DNA from: Pseudomonadota bacterium
Lineage (GTDB): Bacteria; Pseudomonadota; Gammaproteobacteria; Burkholderiales; Burkholderiaceae_D
Direction: 5' to 3'
Assembly (NCBI GenBank): GCA_023392035.1
Contig: JAEVZY010000235.1
Span: forward strand, 1-16,801
DNA: 16,801 nt
Part shown: one piece after another, positions 7,107-14,032 of the stretch
Layout: each line of letters begins with the position of its first letter
Numbering within the stretch: the stretch's first letter is position 1
The notes under the pieces: generated by a model
Database searches by the model: none
What the model was told of the DNA's origin: nothing
Seen by the model: only the letters and a program-made list of their open reading frames with translations
Made by a program: the position numbers and the translations under genes

Positions 7107-8819
7107 TTGAAGAATTTGCGAGTGGGCACCAGCCTCACTGCGATATTGATTTTGCTTGTCGCATTCCTGGCACTGAACAACTACATGGCCTGGACCGGCC
7201 TGCGCCACACCGCCGCCTCGCTCGAAGAAATCAGCGGGGTGAGCGATGAACTGCAGGCTGCCAATGCGGCCTATATGGCGGCCCAGCGCGCGCGCATCGT
7301 GCTGTCGGGGAGCCTCTCCGCGGCCCGCCAGGGAGATGCGGCGGCCTCCAAGGACCTTTTGAAGACCTTCCCCACGCGCATGGAACAAGGGCAGAAGCTG
7401 ATCGAAGCCTTTGCCAAGGTGGAGCGCAGCGATCCGGAAGACCGGGATCAGGCCAAGAAAATTCTGGCGACCTATTCGGCGCTGACCGAAAGCGTCAAGG
7501 CAGAGTACAAGGCGGCAGCCGCGGGCGATTCCGCCGGCTATGACCGACTCAGCTCAGTGGAGAGCATCGCCGCCTCCCGTGCATTCGCCGCGGAACTGGA
7601 AAAACACGTCAAACGCGCAACCGCCAAGGGCGATGCGGCAAAAGCCGAAGCGCGCAGCACGCTCACTCGACTGCAAACCACCATCGTCATCGTGATGGCC
7701 TTGGCGCTGATGATCGCTGCCTTGAGTCGCTGGGCACTGGGCCGCATCGTGCAAAGGCCGTTGGAGGAAGTCGGGCGGCATCTGGATCGGGTGGCGAGCG
7801 GCGATTTGACCGCGCGCATCGATCAGCACTCCAACAACGAAATCGGCGTCCTGTTCGCCGCACTCAAGCGCATGCAGGAAAGCCTGGCGAAGATCGTCAG
7901 CGAAGTGCGCGCCGGCACCGACACGATCGCTACCGCCTCCGGCCAAATCGCCTCCGGCAACCTCGATCTGTCCTCCCGTACCGAGCAGCAGGCCAGCTCC
8001 CTGGAGGAAACCGCGTCGTCGATGGAAGAATTGACTTCGACCGTGAAGCAGAATGCCGACAACGCGCGCCAGGCCAACAGTCTGGCGACCACCGCTTCCG
8101 AAGTGGCGACCAAGGGCGGGCAGGTAGTGTCGCAAGTGGTGGAAACGATGGGTTCGATCAATGAGTCTTCGAAGAAGATCGTCGACATCATCGGCGTCAT
8201 CGACGGCATTGCGTTCCAGACCAATATCCTCGCCTTGAACGCGGCAGTGGAAGCGGCGCGCGCCGGCGAACAAGGGCGCGGCTTTGCCGTGGTCGCCTCG
8301 GAGGTGCGCAGCCTGGCCCAGCGCAGCGCGGCGGCGGCCAAGGAAATCAAGTCCTTGATCGACGACTCGGTGACCAAGGTCGATGCCGGCAGCAAGCTGG
8401 TGGACCAGGCCGGCAGCACCATGGACGAGGTGGTACGCAGCATCCAGCGCGTGACCGACATCATGGCCGAAATCACGGCGGCCAGCGCCGAACAGACGGC
8501 AGGCATCGAGCAGATCAACCAGGCCGTCACTGAAATGGACAACGTCACGCAACAGAATGCGGCGCTGGTGGAACAAGCGTCGGCCGCAGCGCAGTCGATG
8601 CAGGATCAGGCCGAGGTGCTGAGCAAAGCGGTGGCGGTATTCAAGCTTGACGCTGCGCAGGTGGCAAAATCCGCGCCGCTGCAAGCGCTGCCGCTGCCGG
8701 CGGCCAGAGCGCCGGCTGTGTCAACGGTCAAGAAAGCGGAGCCGGCTCGGGTTGCTGCAAACGCGCCGTCCAAACGCGCCCTCAGCACCACCGCCGACAA
8801 CGAATGGGAAGAGTTTTGA
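7107..8819 (+). CDS. Methyl-accepting chemotaxis protein
   Basis: A 570-residue inner-membrane chemoreceptor that signals to CheA/CheW. TM1 lies at about 8-27, a periplasmic all-helical ligand domain of four-helix-bundle type at about 28-190, and TM2 at about 191-209. HAMP follows at about 210-262 and the long cytoplasmic coiled coil at about 263-510. The highly conserved hairpin tip is around 362-400, with IAFQTNILALNAAVEAARAG. EQQASSLEETASSMEEL (293-309) is a typical methylation helix. The chain ends in an Ala/Pro linker and EWEEF, fitting the xWxxF tail that tethers CheR and CheB in other receptors. The start is TTG 7107, preceded at 6 bases by GGGGGAG (7094-7100); no ATG fits. The ligand is unknown. 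It stands alone, with no che or fli genes beside it. Confidence 0.93.
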   Translation: MKNLRVGTSLTAILILLVAFLALNNYMAWTGLRHTAASLEEISGVSDELQAANAAYMAAQRARIVLSGSLSAARQGDAAASKDLLKTFPTRMEQGQKLIEAFAKVERSDPEDRDQAKKILATYSALTESVKAEYKAAAAGDSAGYDRLSSVESIAASRAFAAELEKHVKRATAKGDAAKAEARSTLTRLQTTIVIVMALALMIAALSRWALGRIVQRPLEEVGRHLDRVASGDLTARIDQHSNNEIGVLFAALKRMQESLAKIVSEVRAGTDTIATASGQIASGNLDLSSRTEQQASSLEETASSMEELTSTVKQNADNARQANSLATTASEVATKGGQVVSQVVETMGSINESSKKIVDIIGVIDGIAFQTNILALNAAVEAARAGEQGRGFAVVASEVRSLAQRSAAAAKEIKSLIDDSVTKVDAGSKLVDQAGSTMDEVVRSIQRVTDIMAEITAASAEQTAGIEQINQAVTEMDNVTQQNAALVEQASAAAQSMQDQAEVLSKAVAVFKLDAAQVAKSAPLQALPLPAARAPAVSTVKKAEPARVAANAPSKRALSTTADNEWEEF

Positions 8820-8821
8820 AA

Positions 8822-8848
8822 GAGGCTTCACCGCTCGGGTGAAGCCTC
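8822..8848 (-). terminator. Hairpin terminator overlapping the end of the helicase gene
   Basis: GAGGCTTCACC (8822-8832) and GGTGAAGCCTC (8838-8848) form a perfect 11-base stem with a 5-base loop. On the minus strand it is followed by TTTCAAAA, a modest U-tract for the helicase transcript. On the plus strand no T-run follows, so termination of the convergent chemoreceptor transcript here would be weaker. Most of the stem lies inside the last codons of the helicase gene. Confidence 0.65.
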
Positions 8849-10870
8849 ACCCTCAGCCAGGCCTTCGAAGAAGCCCTGCACCACTTGCAGTTCACGGGTG
8901 CGCTTGAAAGGCGGCAGGCTTTGCCAGATGCGCCGCCCATAAGGCTTCGAGATCAGGCGCGAATCGCAAATCATCAACACGCCTCGATCCGTGGTGTCAC
9001 GGATCAGGCGGCCGGCGCCCTGCTTCAGGGTGATGATCGCCTCCGGCAGCTGATGATGCACAAAGCCATTCAAGCCGCGGCCTTCCAGCGCTTCGATGCG
9101 CGCCGCCAGCACCGGATCATCCGGCGGCGCGAAGGGCAGCTTGTCGATGATCACCACCGACAGCGCATCGCCGCGCACGTCCACGCCTTCCCAGAAACTC
9201 TGGCTGCCGATCAGCACCGCGTTGCCGGCCATGCGGAAGCGGTCCAGCAATTCGGTGCGGCCGGCCTCGCCCTGCACCAGCAAGGGATAGTCCAGCTTGC
9301 GCCGCTCGAACTCTTCACGCAAACGTTCGGCCGCGCGCTTCACGGCGCGCAGCGTGGTGCACAAAAGGAAGGCCCGCCCGCCGGCTGCCGTGATCACCGG
9401 CAGCGCCGCATCCACCACGGCATCGGTGTACTGCGGTGAATTGGGCGCGGGCAAATGGTCGGGGACGTACAGCAGCGCTTGCTGCGGATAATCGAAGGGA
9501 CTCGGCCAGCTGTGGGCGGCGGCGTCGTGCAGGCCAAGCTGGGCCGCATAGTGGGTGAAATCGTTTTTGACGGCCAGCGTGGCGGAAGTGAAAATCCAGG
9601 CGCGCGGACTGCCTTCGCGCTGCTTGCTGAAAATCGGCGCCACCGACAGCGGCGTCTGGTGCAGCTGCAAGGACGAGGCATAGGCTTCCAGCCACTGCAC
9701 CATGTCGCGTCCCTTGCCCGCATCACGCGGCGCATTCCACTTCTCAAGTTTCAGCGCCAGTTCCACCGCCCGGGCGCGGCACTGTTCCAAAGTTTCCGCG
9801 CGCTCGGCCTGGGTGCCCAGCACGCCGATCAAATCTTCCAGCTCGTCTTTCAGTTTCTCCAGCGCCGGCCAGAACGGGCTGGAAGGCGCGACCTGGTGCG
9901 CCGCCAGCCGCATGGCATCCTGCGGAAAAGTCAGGCGCAAATCGCGCGCGGCGCGTTCCACCGGCGCCACCACTTGCGGCCATTGCGCGCCGTCGCGCGC
10001 ATGCGCCAAGCCCTCGGCCAGCACATCGCGGCACAACTCCAGCACCTGCGAGGTGGATACCGTTTCGCCGAAGAACAGGGTCGCGGTCTCCGGCAATTGG
10101 TGGGCCTCGTCGAAGATCACGGTGTTGGCGGCCGGCAGCAGCTCGGCCACGCCGGTGTCCTTCAGCGCCAGGTCGGCAAAGAACAGGTGATGATTGACCA
10201 CCACCACATCGGCCTGCTGCGCTTCCTTGCGCGCCTTCATGAGGAAGCAATCGGCGTGGTACTGGCATTCGGCGCCCAGGCAGTTCTCGCGGGTGGACGT
10301 CACCAGGTTCCACACCAGCGCGTTTTCCGGCACGCGTGAAAGCTCGGCCTTGTCGCCGCTGCCGGTGGTCTTGACGAAGCGTGATATCTCGCGCAGGTAT
10401 CCCACATCCTCGCGCGCCGTCAGGCGGCCGTTGGCCAGGGTGCGCTCCAAATGGAAATGGCAGACGTAGTTGGCCCGGCCCTTGAGCAGCGCCACTGAAA
10501 CCGGCGCCTTCAGCGCCTTTCTCACCGTGGGGATATCGCGCAGGTAAAGCTGGTCCTGCAGGTTCTTGGTGCCGGTGGAAATGATGGTCTTGCCGCCCCA
10601 CAGCAGGGCCGGCGCCAGGTAGGCGAAAGTCTTGCCGGTGCCGGTGCCGGCCTCGGCGATCAGGCTGGAATTCTGCTCGATGGCGCCGGCGATGGCGCGC
10701 GCCATATCGGTCTGCGAGCGGCGCGAACGATAGCCAGGCACGCCCTCGGCCAAGGGGCCGTCGTCGGCAAACAGCTGTTCCACTTCCTGGTCATGGCGAC
10801 CGGACTCGGGCTGGCTGGAATTTGCTTCGGCTTGCGGCGGGACGGAAACGGGGGCCACGGAGGATGTCAT
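8828..10870 (-). CDS. ATP-dependent DNA helicase, YoaA/DinG family (XPD-like, iron-sulfur)
   Basis: A 680-residue superfamily 2 5'-3' DNA helicase acting in DNA repair or replication-fork maintenance. Walker A GTGTGKT is at 75-81. Four iron-sulfur cysteines (C137, C197, C202, C208) follow, then NHHLF, the DEAH box (254-257), and in the second RecA domain GSQSFWEGVDVRG and LKQGAGRLIRD (motif VI). The opening, where ADDGPLAEGVPGYRSRRSQT precedes AEAGTGTGKT, fits YoaA better than E. coli DinG, although such genes are often labelled dinG. I chose ATG 10870; a GTG at 10885 would add five residues, and neither has a clear ribosome binding site. It lies 57 bases downstream of the DUF465 gene on the same strand and converges with the chemoreceptor gene. 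Confidence 0.9.
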   Translation of the reverse strand: MTSSVAPVSVPPQAEANSSQPESGRHDQEVEQLFADDGPLAEGVPGYRSRRSQTDMARAIAGAIEQNSSLIAEAGTGTGKTFAYLAPALLWGGKTIISTGTKNLQDQLYLRDIPTVRKALKAPVSVALLKGRANYVCHFHLERTLANGRLTAREDVGYLREISRFVKTTGSGDKAELSRVPENALVWNLVTSTRENCLGAECQYHADCFLMKARKEAQQADVVVVNHHLFFADLALKDTGVAELLPAANTVIFDEAHQLPETATLFFGETVSTSQVLELCRDVLAEGLAHARDGAQWPQVVAPVERAARDLRLTFPQDAMRLAAHQVAPSSPFWPALEKLKDELEDLIGVLGTQAERAETLEQCRARAVELALKLEKWNAPRDAGKGRDMVQWLEAYASSLQLHQTPLSVAPIFSKQREGSPRAWIFTSATLAVKNDFTHYAAQLGLHDAAAHSWPSPFDYPQQALLYVPDHLPAPNSPQYTDAVVDAALPVITAAGGRAFLLCTTLRAVKRAAERLREEFERRKLDYPLLVQGEAGRTELLDRFRMAGNAVLIGSQSFWEGVDVRGDALSVVIIDKLPFAPPDDPVLAARIEALEGRGLNGFVHHQLPEAIITLKQGAGRLIRDTTDRGVLMICDSRLISKPYGRRIWQSLPPFKRTRELQVVQGFFEGLAEGEASPER

Positions 10871-10927
10871 GGGAAAGGCTTGCACGGCCCGCAGTGTAGC
10901 AGGCCGTCCGCCATCAAAGGGCTGGCT

Positions 10928-11134
10928 TCAGGCGGGGATATCAGGCACCAGCTGCATTTTCAGCAAGGTGATGTGGTCCTTCAGTTGCAGCTTGCGCTTT
11001 TTCATGCGGCGGATCTGCAGCTCCTCGCAAGTCTGGGCGTCCAGCATGGTCTGGATCGCCAGATCGAGATCGCGGTGCTCCACCTCCAATAGCGTGATGC
11101 GGCGCTGGATCGCTTCAAGAGAAGGGGAATTCAT
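10928..11134 (-). CDS. Small YdcH-family protein (DUF465)
   Basis: A 68-residue soluble helical protein. The pattern ITLLEVEHRDLDLAI, then LQIRRMKKRKLQLKDHI and a final hydrophobic LL, is characteristic of DUF465/YdcH: a helical hairpin with heptad leucines and a basic KKRKLQLKD turn. No function is established for the family. ATG 11134 is chosen with GGCGAG about 6 bases upstream; an in-frame start nine codons earlier is possible but adds residues atypical of the family. It is probably co-transcribed with the helicase gene and diverges from the PP2C gene. Confidence 0.82.
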   Translation of the reverse strand: MNSPSLEAIQRRITLLEVEHRDLDLAIQTMLDAQTCEELQIRRMKKRKLQLKDHITLLKMQLVPDIPA

Positions 11135-11271
11135 TGTGGTCTCGCCGTTGCAAAAGCGCACTTTGATGCGTTAATCGAGCCTTCTTGCCTTTTTGAGAAG
11201 GGAAAGCCGCTTGCTCACGTGTAATATTTTCCCGATAGAGAGTTGAGTCAGTTTAATGCAGGCGATGCAGA
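11135..11271. other. Divergent intergenic region between DUF465 and PP2C genes
   Basis: These 137 bases must hold the start signals of two divergent transcripts. A TAATAT at 11222-11227 resembles a plus-strand -10 box, but nothing like a -35 lies 16-18 bases upstream, and TTGCTC at 11211 is too close. A short CCTTCT/AGAAGG pair (11180-11185, 11196-11201) could fold. I assign no promoter firmly. Confidence 0.4.
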
Positions 11272-12078
11272 ATGAGCCAGTACAAGATTGAAGCTGCCAC
11301 CGGCCAGCATATCGGGGACCGTAAAGAGCAACAAGACCGGGTCGCATTGATGGCGGCGCCGCGCGCACCGGGTTACATGATGGCGGTGCTGGCCGATGGC
11401 ATGGGCGGCCTGACCGGCGGCGCCATGGCGGCGGAACAGGTGATCCACACGGCACGCCAGGCTTTCGAGCATTTTTCGCCCGAGACCGACGATGTCGAGA
11501 CCATGTTGAAGACCATCGCCCAGGATGCCCATACGGTCATCAATCTCTCCGGCATCTCATCCGAAAAGCAGCCGCACAGCACCATGGTGATCCTGGTGCT
11601 GACCGCGCAACGCGAAGCGGTCTGGGCGCACGTGGGCGATTCGCGCCTGTACCGCTATGCCGGACCGAATTTCCGCGAACGTACGGTGGACCATTCTTTG
11701 GTGGAGCGCATGGTCAAGCAAGGCAAGCTGCGCCCGGAAGAAGCGCGCAATCATCGACTTTCCAACCTGCTGGCCAATGTGCTGGGCCCCACCACCACCC
11801 GCCTCGAAGTCAGCCTCGGCCGCCACGCCGACCTCAAGCCGGGCGACCACTTCCTGCTCTGCAGCGATGGCTTGTGGGCCTATTTCGACGACCGTGAACC
11901 GGGCGTGATGATGGCCACCCACAGCGCGCGCGAAGCTTCGGAAATGCTGATCAACAAGGCGCGCGAACGCGCGGCCGGCAGCAATGGCGACAATTGCACC
12001 CTGGCGGTGGTGAAGCTGGTGCCCATTGAAGCGCCGAAGAAAACCTATAGCGCGGAAAAGGTGCGACGCGCGGTCTGA
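11272..12078 (+). CDS. PP2C-type serine/threonine protein phosphatase
   Basis: A 268-residue cytoplasmic metal-dependent phosphatase (PPM family). Expected motifs appear in order: GDRKEQQD with D22, LADGMGG (D42, G43), HVGDSRLYR (122-128), DHSLV (140-144), LCSDGLW (197-202) and GDNCTLAVV (D240, N241), which together give the metal-binding aspartates. There is no transmembrane segment, FHA or receiver domain, so it is a single-domain enzyme like Stp1 or PppA. It would reverse Ser/Thr phosphorylation by a Hanks-type kinase, but no kinase gene is in the window. The start is ATG 11272 with AGGCGA a few bases upstream. A REP-like element follows 3 bases after the stop. Confidence 0.9.
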   Translation: MSQYKIEAATGQHIGDRKEQQDRVALMAAPRAPGYMMAVLADGMGGLTGGAMAAEQVIHTARQAFEHFSPETDDVETMLKTIAQDAHTVINLSGISSEKQPHSTMVILVLTAQREAVWAHVGDSRLYRYAGPNFRERTVDHSLVERMVKQGKLRPEEARNHRLSNLLANVLGPTTTRLEVSLGRHADLKPGDHFLLCSDGLWAYFDDREPGVMMATHSAREASEMLINKARERAAGSNGDNCTLAVVKLVPIEAPKKTYSAEKVRRAV

Positions 12079-12081
12079 GTT

Positions 12082-12148
12082 GGGTGCACTGGCGCAGCGT
12101 ATTGCGCCGCATGCGGGGACCGGTGCAATACGCTTCGCTATTGCACCC
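12082..12148. repeat. REP-like palindromic intergenic element, two hairpins in inverted orientation
   Basis: Two related 26-base arms (12082-12107 and 12123-12148) form an imperfect inverted repeat around a 15-base centre; 10 consecutive bases AGCGTATTGC and 7 bases GGGTGCA are conserved in both arms. Each half also folds by itself: GGCGCA/TGCGCC (12091-12108) and the 9-base stem GGTGCAATA/TATTGCACC (12122-12147) around CGCTTCGC. This is the layout of REP/BIME elements. It fills almost the whole gap between two convergent genes and has no T-run. I recall closely similar GGTGCAATA...TATTGCACC units in other proteobacteria. Confidence 0.6.
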
Positions 12149-12156
12149 TGAGAAAG

Positions 12157-12855
12157 TTATTTAGCCGGCTCGGTGGATGGCGCGGGAGCCGGGCTTGCCG
12201 GCACGGCCGGGGGCGGGCTTTGGCTTTGCTTGCGCCGCTCGACGTCGCGCTGCCTTTCCTCGGCTTCGCGGCGCTTGCGCTCGTAAGCTTCCACATTGCG
12301 CCGCCGTTGTTCTTCTTCCTGCGCGGCCTGCGCCTGGCGCTGGCGCTGGGCCTGTTCGAACTTCATCACACGCGGGTCTTGCGCCGGCGCCGCCGGTCGT
12401 GCCGCCGCTTCCCGTTGCCGCTCTTCGCTGGAGAGGCGCTTGCGTTCCAGCGCTTCTTCGCGCGCCTTCACGTCGGCCTGGCGCTCGCGCGCATCGCGCT
12501 CGTCGGCAATGCGTTTTTCCTCGAGCGCGGCATCGCGCCGGTCGGCCTTGTCCTTGCGCAGCCAGGCGCGGGCTTCCACTTCAGTGTCACGCAATTTGGC
12601 CAGCGCCTCGCGCCGCCGGTCACGGATCTTGTCCAGGCAGGAAGTGGTGAAGAACTTGTCGTAGCAGACCCGCTCTTCCTGCAGGCTGCCCTGGGTCAGC
12701 GCGGCGCGCTCGCGCGTCACCTGGTCGATGACTTGCTGCGCCTCTTCCGGACTGTTGAAACGGCTTGGCGCGCCCTGCGCCCATGCAGCGGCCGCCGCCA
12801 GCAGCAACAGGCCCATCAGAACTGTTTTGCCTTGCTCCAAGTGTTTTCTCCCCAT
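12157..12855 (-). CDS. Secreted coiled-coil protein of unknown function
   Basis: A 232-residue protein I do not recognise by function. The N-terminus is basic, then VLMGLLLLAAAAAWAQG looks like a signal peptide cleaved after about residue 28, so export to the periplasm is likely. Two cysteines, C64 and C73, could form a disulfide. From about 75 to 210 it is an almost uninterrupted charged helix rich in Arg, Glu, Lys, Gln and Ala, interrupted by a Pro/Ala stretch near 152-162, and it ends in a Pro/Ser/Ala tail. ATG 12855 lies 11 bases after the zapE stop, so it belongs to the same transcript. The frame is open much further upstream, but that part lies inside zapE and has no signal peptide, so it was not used. 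Compositional similarity to TolA-like or FtsN-like linkers is not evidence of homology. Confidence 0.75.
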   Translation of the reverse strand: MGRKHLEQGKTVLMGLLLLAAAAAWAQGAPSRFNSPEEAQQVIDQVTRERAALTQGSLQEERVCYDKFFTTSCLDKIRDRRREALAKLRDTEVEARAWLRKDKADRRDAALEEKRIADERDARERQADVKAREEALERKRLSSEERQREAAARPAAPAQDPRVMKFEQAQRQRQAQAAQEEEQRRRNVEAYERKRREAEERQRDVERRKQSQSPPPAVPASPAPAPSTEPAK

Positions 12856-12866
12856 GCGCTCAAGCG

Positions 12867-13997
12867 TCAGGAGATGGATTGTGCGACGTCCCGCCGCTCG
12901 CTGTCCATGTATTCCCGCGATTGCATCTCGATGATGCGCGACACCGTGCGATGGAATTCGTGGGCCAGCATGCCCTCGGTATAGAGCTGGTCCGGCTCGA
13001 CCGCGGCCGACATCAGCAGCTTGACCTTGTGGTCGTACAGGACGTCGATCAGCCAGGTAAAGCGCCGCGCCTCGGAAGACATGGCGGCCGACATGCGCGG
13101 CACATCGGACAAAATCACGGTCTGGAAGCGGCTGGCGATTTCCAGGTAATCGTTCTGCGAACGCGGGCCGCCGCACAGGGTGGCGAAATCGAACCAGATC
13201 ACGGTGCCGGCACGCCGCAGGGCGCGGATTTCGCGCGCCTCGATGTGGATGCGCGGATCTTCATCCTCGGTCTCGGCCAGGGCGCTGTAGGCGTGGCGCA
13301 GGGCCGAGTCGGCTTTCTGGCCCAGCGGCGTGTGATAGGCCGCCACCTGTTCCAGGGTGCGCTTGCGGTAGTCGATGCCGGCATCCACATTCAGGATGTC
13401 CAGCTTGTCCTTCAAGAGCGCAATCGCCGGCAGGATGCGGTCGCGATGCAAGCCGTCCGGGTACAAATCGTCGGGCCGGTAATTTGAAGTCATGACCAGC
13501 GACACATTCAATTCGAACAGGGCCTTGAGCAGGTTGTAGAGAATCATCGCGTCCGCGATATCGGACACGTGGAATTCATCGAAGCAGATCAGGCGGTATT
13601 TGCGGGCGATGCGCGCCGCCACTTCCTGCAGCGGGTCGGCCACGCCTTTGAGTTCGTCCAGTTCGCGATGGACGCCGCGCATGAACTCGTGGAAGTGGAT
13701 ACGCGTCTTGCGCACCACCGGCACCACCAGGTAGAAGCTGTCCATCAGAAAGGACTTGCCGCGGCCCACCCCGCCCCAAAGGTAGATGCCCTTGGGCACA
13801 TCCGGCCGGATCAGCAGGCGACGCACCGAACTCGAACGGCGCGCCTTGTAGGCGACCCATTCCTCATAGCAGCGCTGCAGCCGCTCCACTGCGCGCAATT
13901 GCGCTTCGTCGCTTTGGTATCCGCGCGCCGCGAGGGCACTGGCGTAGTAGTGTCTGACGTCGGTCTTGTCCAAACCTGATCCCTGTGGCGGCCGCAT
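12867..13997 (-). CDS. zapE: Cell division protein ZapE, AFG1-like ATPase
   Basis: A 376-residue P-loop ATPase of the AFG1/ZapE family; E. coli ZapE, about 375 residues, binds FtsZ and affects the division ring under stress and low oxygen. Walker A GGVGRGKS is at 75-82, HFHEFM (101-106) follows, Walker B LICFDEFHVSDIADAM is at 136-151, and the sensor region VMTSNYRPDDLYPDGL continues into the family's C-terminal part. Only one ATPase domain is present. ATG 13997 gives the family length; the frame remains open to 14243, but those residues are low-complexity arginine and overlap the lipoprotein gene. It lies 35 bases after the lipoprotein gene and 11 bases before the coiled-coil gene. No clear Shine-Dalgarno sequence is visible. 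Confidence 0.92.
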   Translation of the reverse strand: MRPPQGSGLDKTDVRHYYASALAARGYQSDEAQLRAVERLQRCYEEWVAYKARRSSSVRRLLIRPDVPKGIYLWGGVGRGKSFLMDSFYLVVPVVRKTRIHFHEFMRGVHRELDELKGVADPLQEVAARIARKYRLICFDEFHVSDIADAMILYNLLKALFELNVSLVMTSNYRPDDLYPDGLHRDRILPAIALLKDKLDILNVDAGIDYRKRTLEQVAAYHTPLGQKADSALRHAYSALAETEDEDPRIHIEAREIRALRRAGTVIWFDFATLCGGPRSQNDYLEIASRFQTVILSDVPRMSAAMSSEARRFTWLIDVLYDHKVKLLMSAAVEPDQLYTEGMLAHEFHRTVSRIIEMQSREYMDSERRDVAQSIS

Positions 13998-14032
13998 TTT
14001 TTCGGTGGCCGCTCTTTGTCCCTGCCCTGCCC

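Noticed and set aside
7554..8684. Long minus-strand open frame (376 codons) opposite the chemoreceptor gene
   Set aside because: Antisense shadow of the conserved signalling domain; the product is rich in His, Arg, Gly and Leu with no motif.
9455..10339. Plus-strand open frame (294 codons) opposite the helicase gene
   Set aside because: Antisense to the helicase iron-sulfur and DEAH region. Its His/Gln/Arg bias is that of a shadow frame.
12856..13176. Upstream extension of the coiled-coil gene
   Set aside because: It lies fully inside zapE on the same strand in another frame and would place the signal peptide in the middle of the protein.
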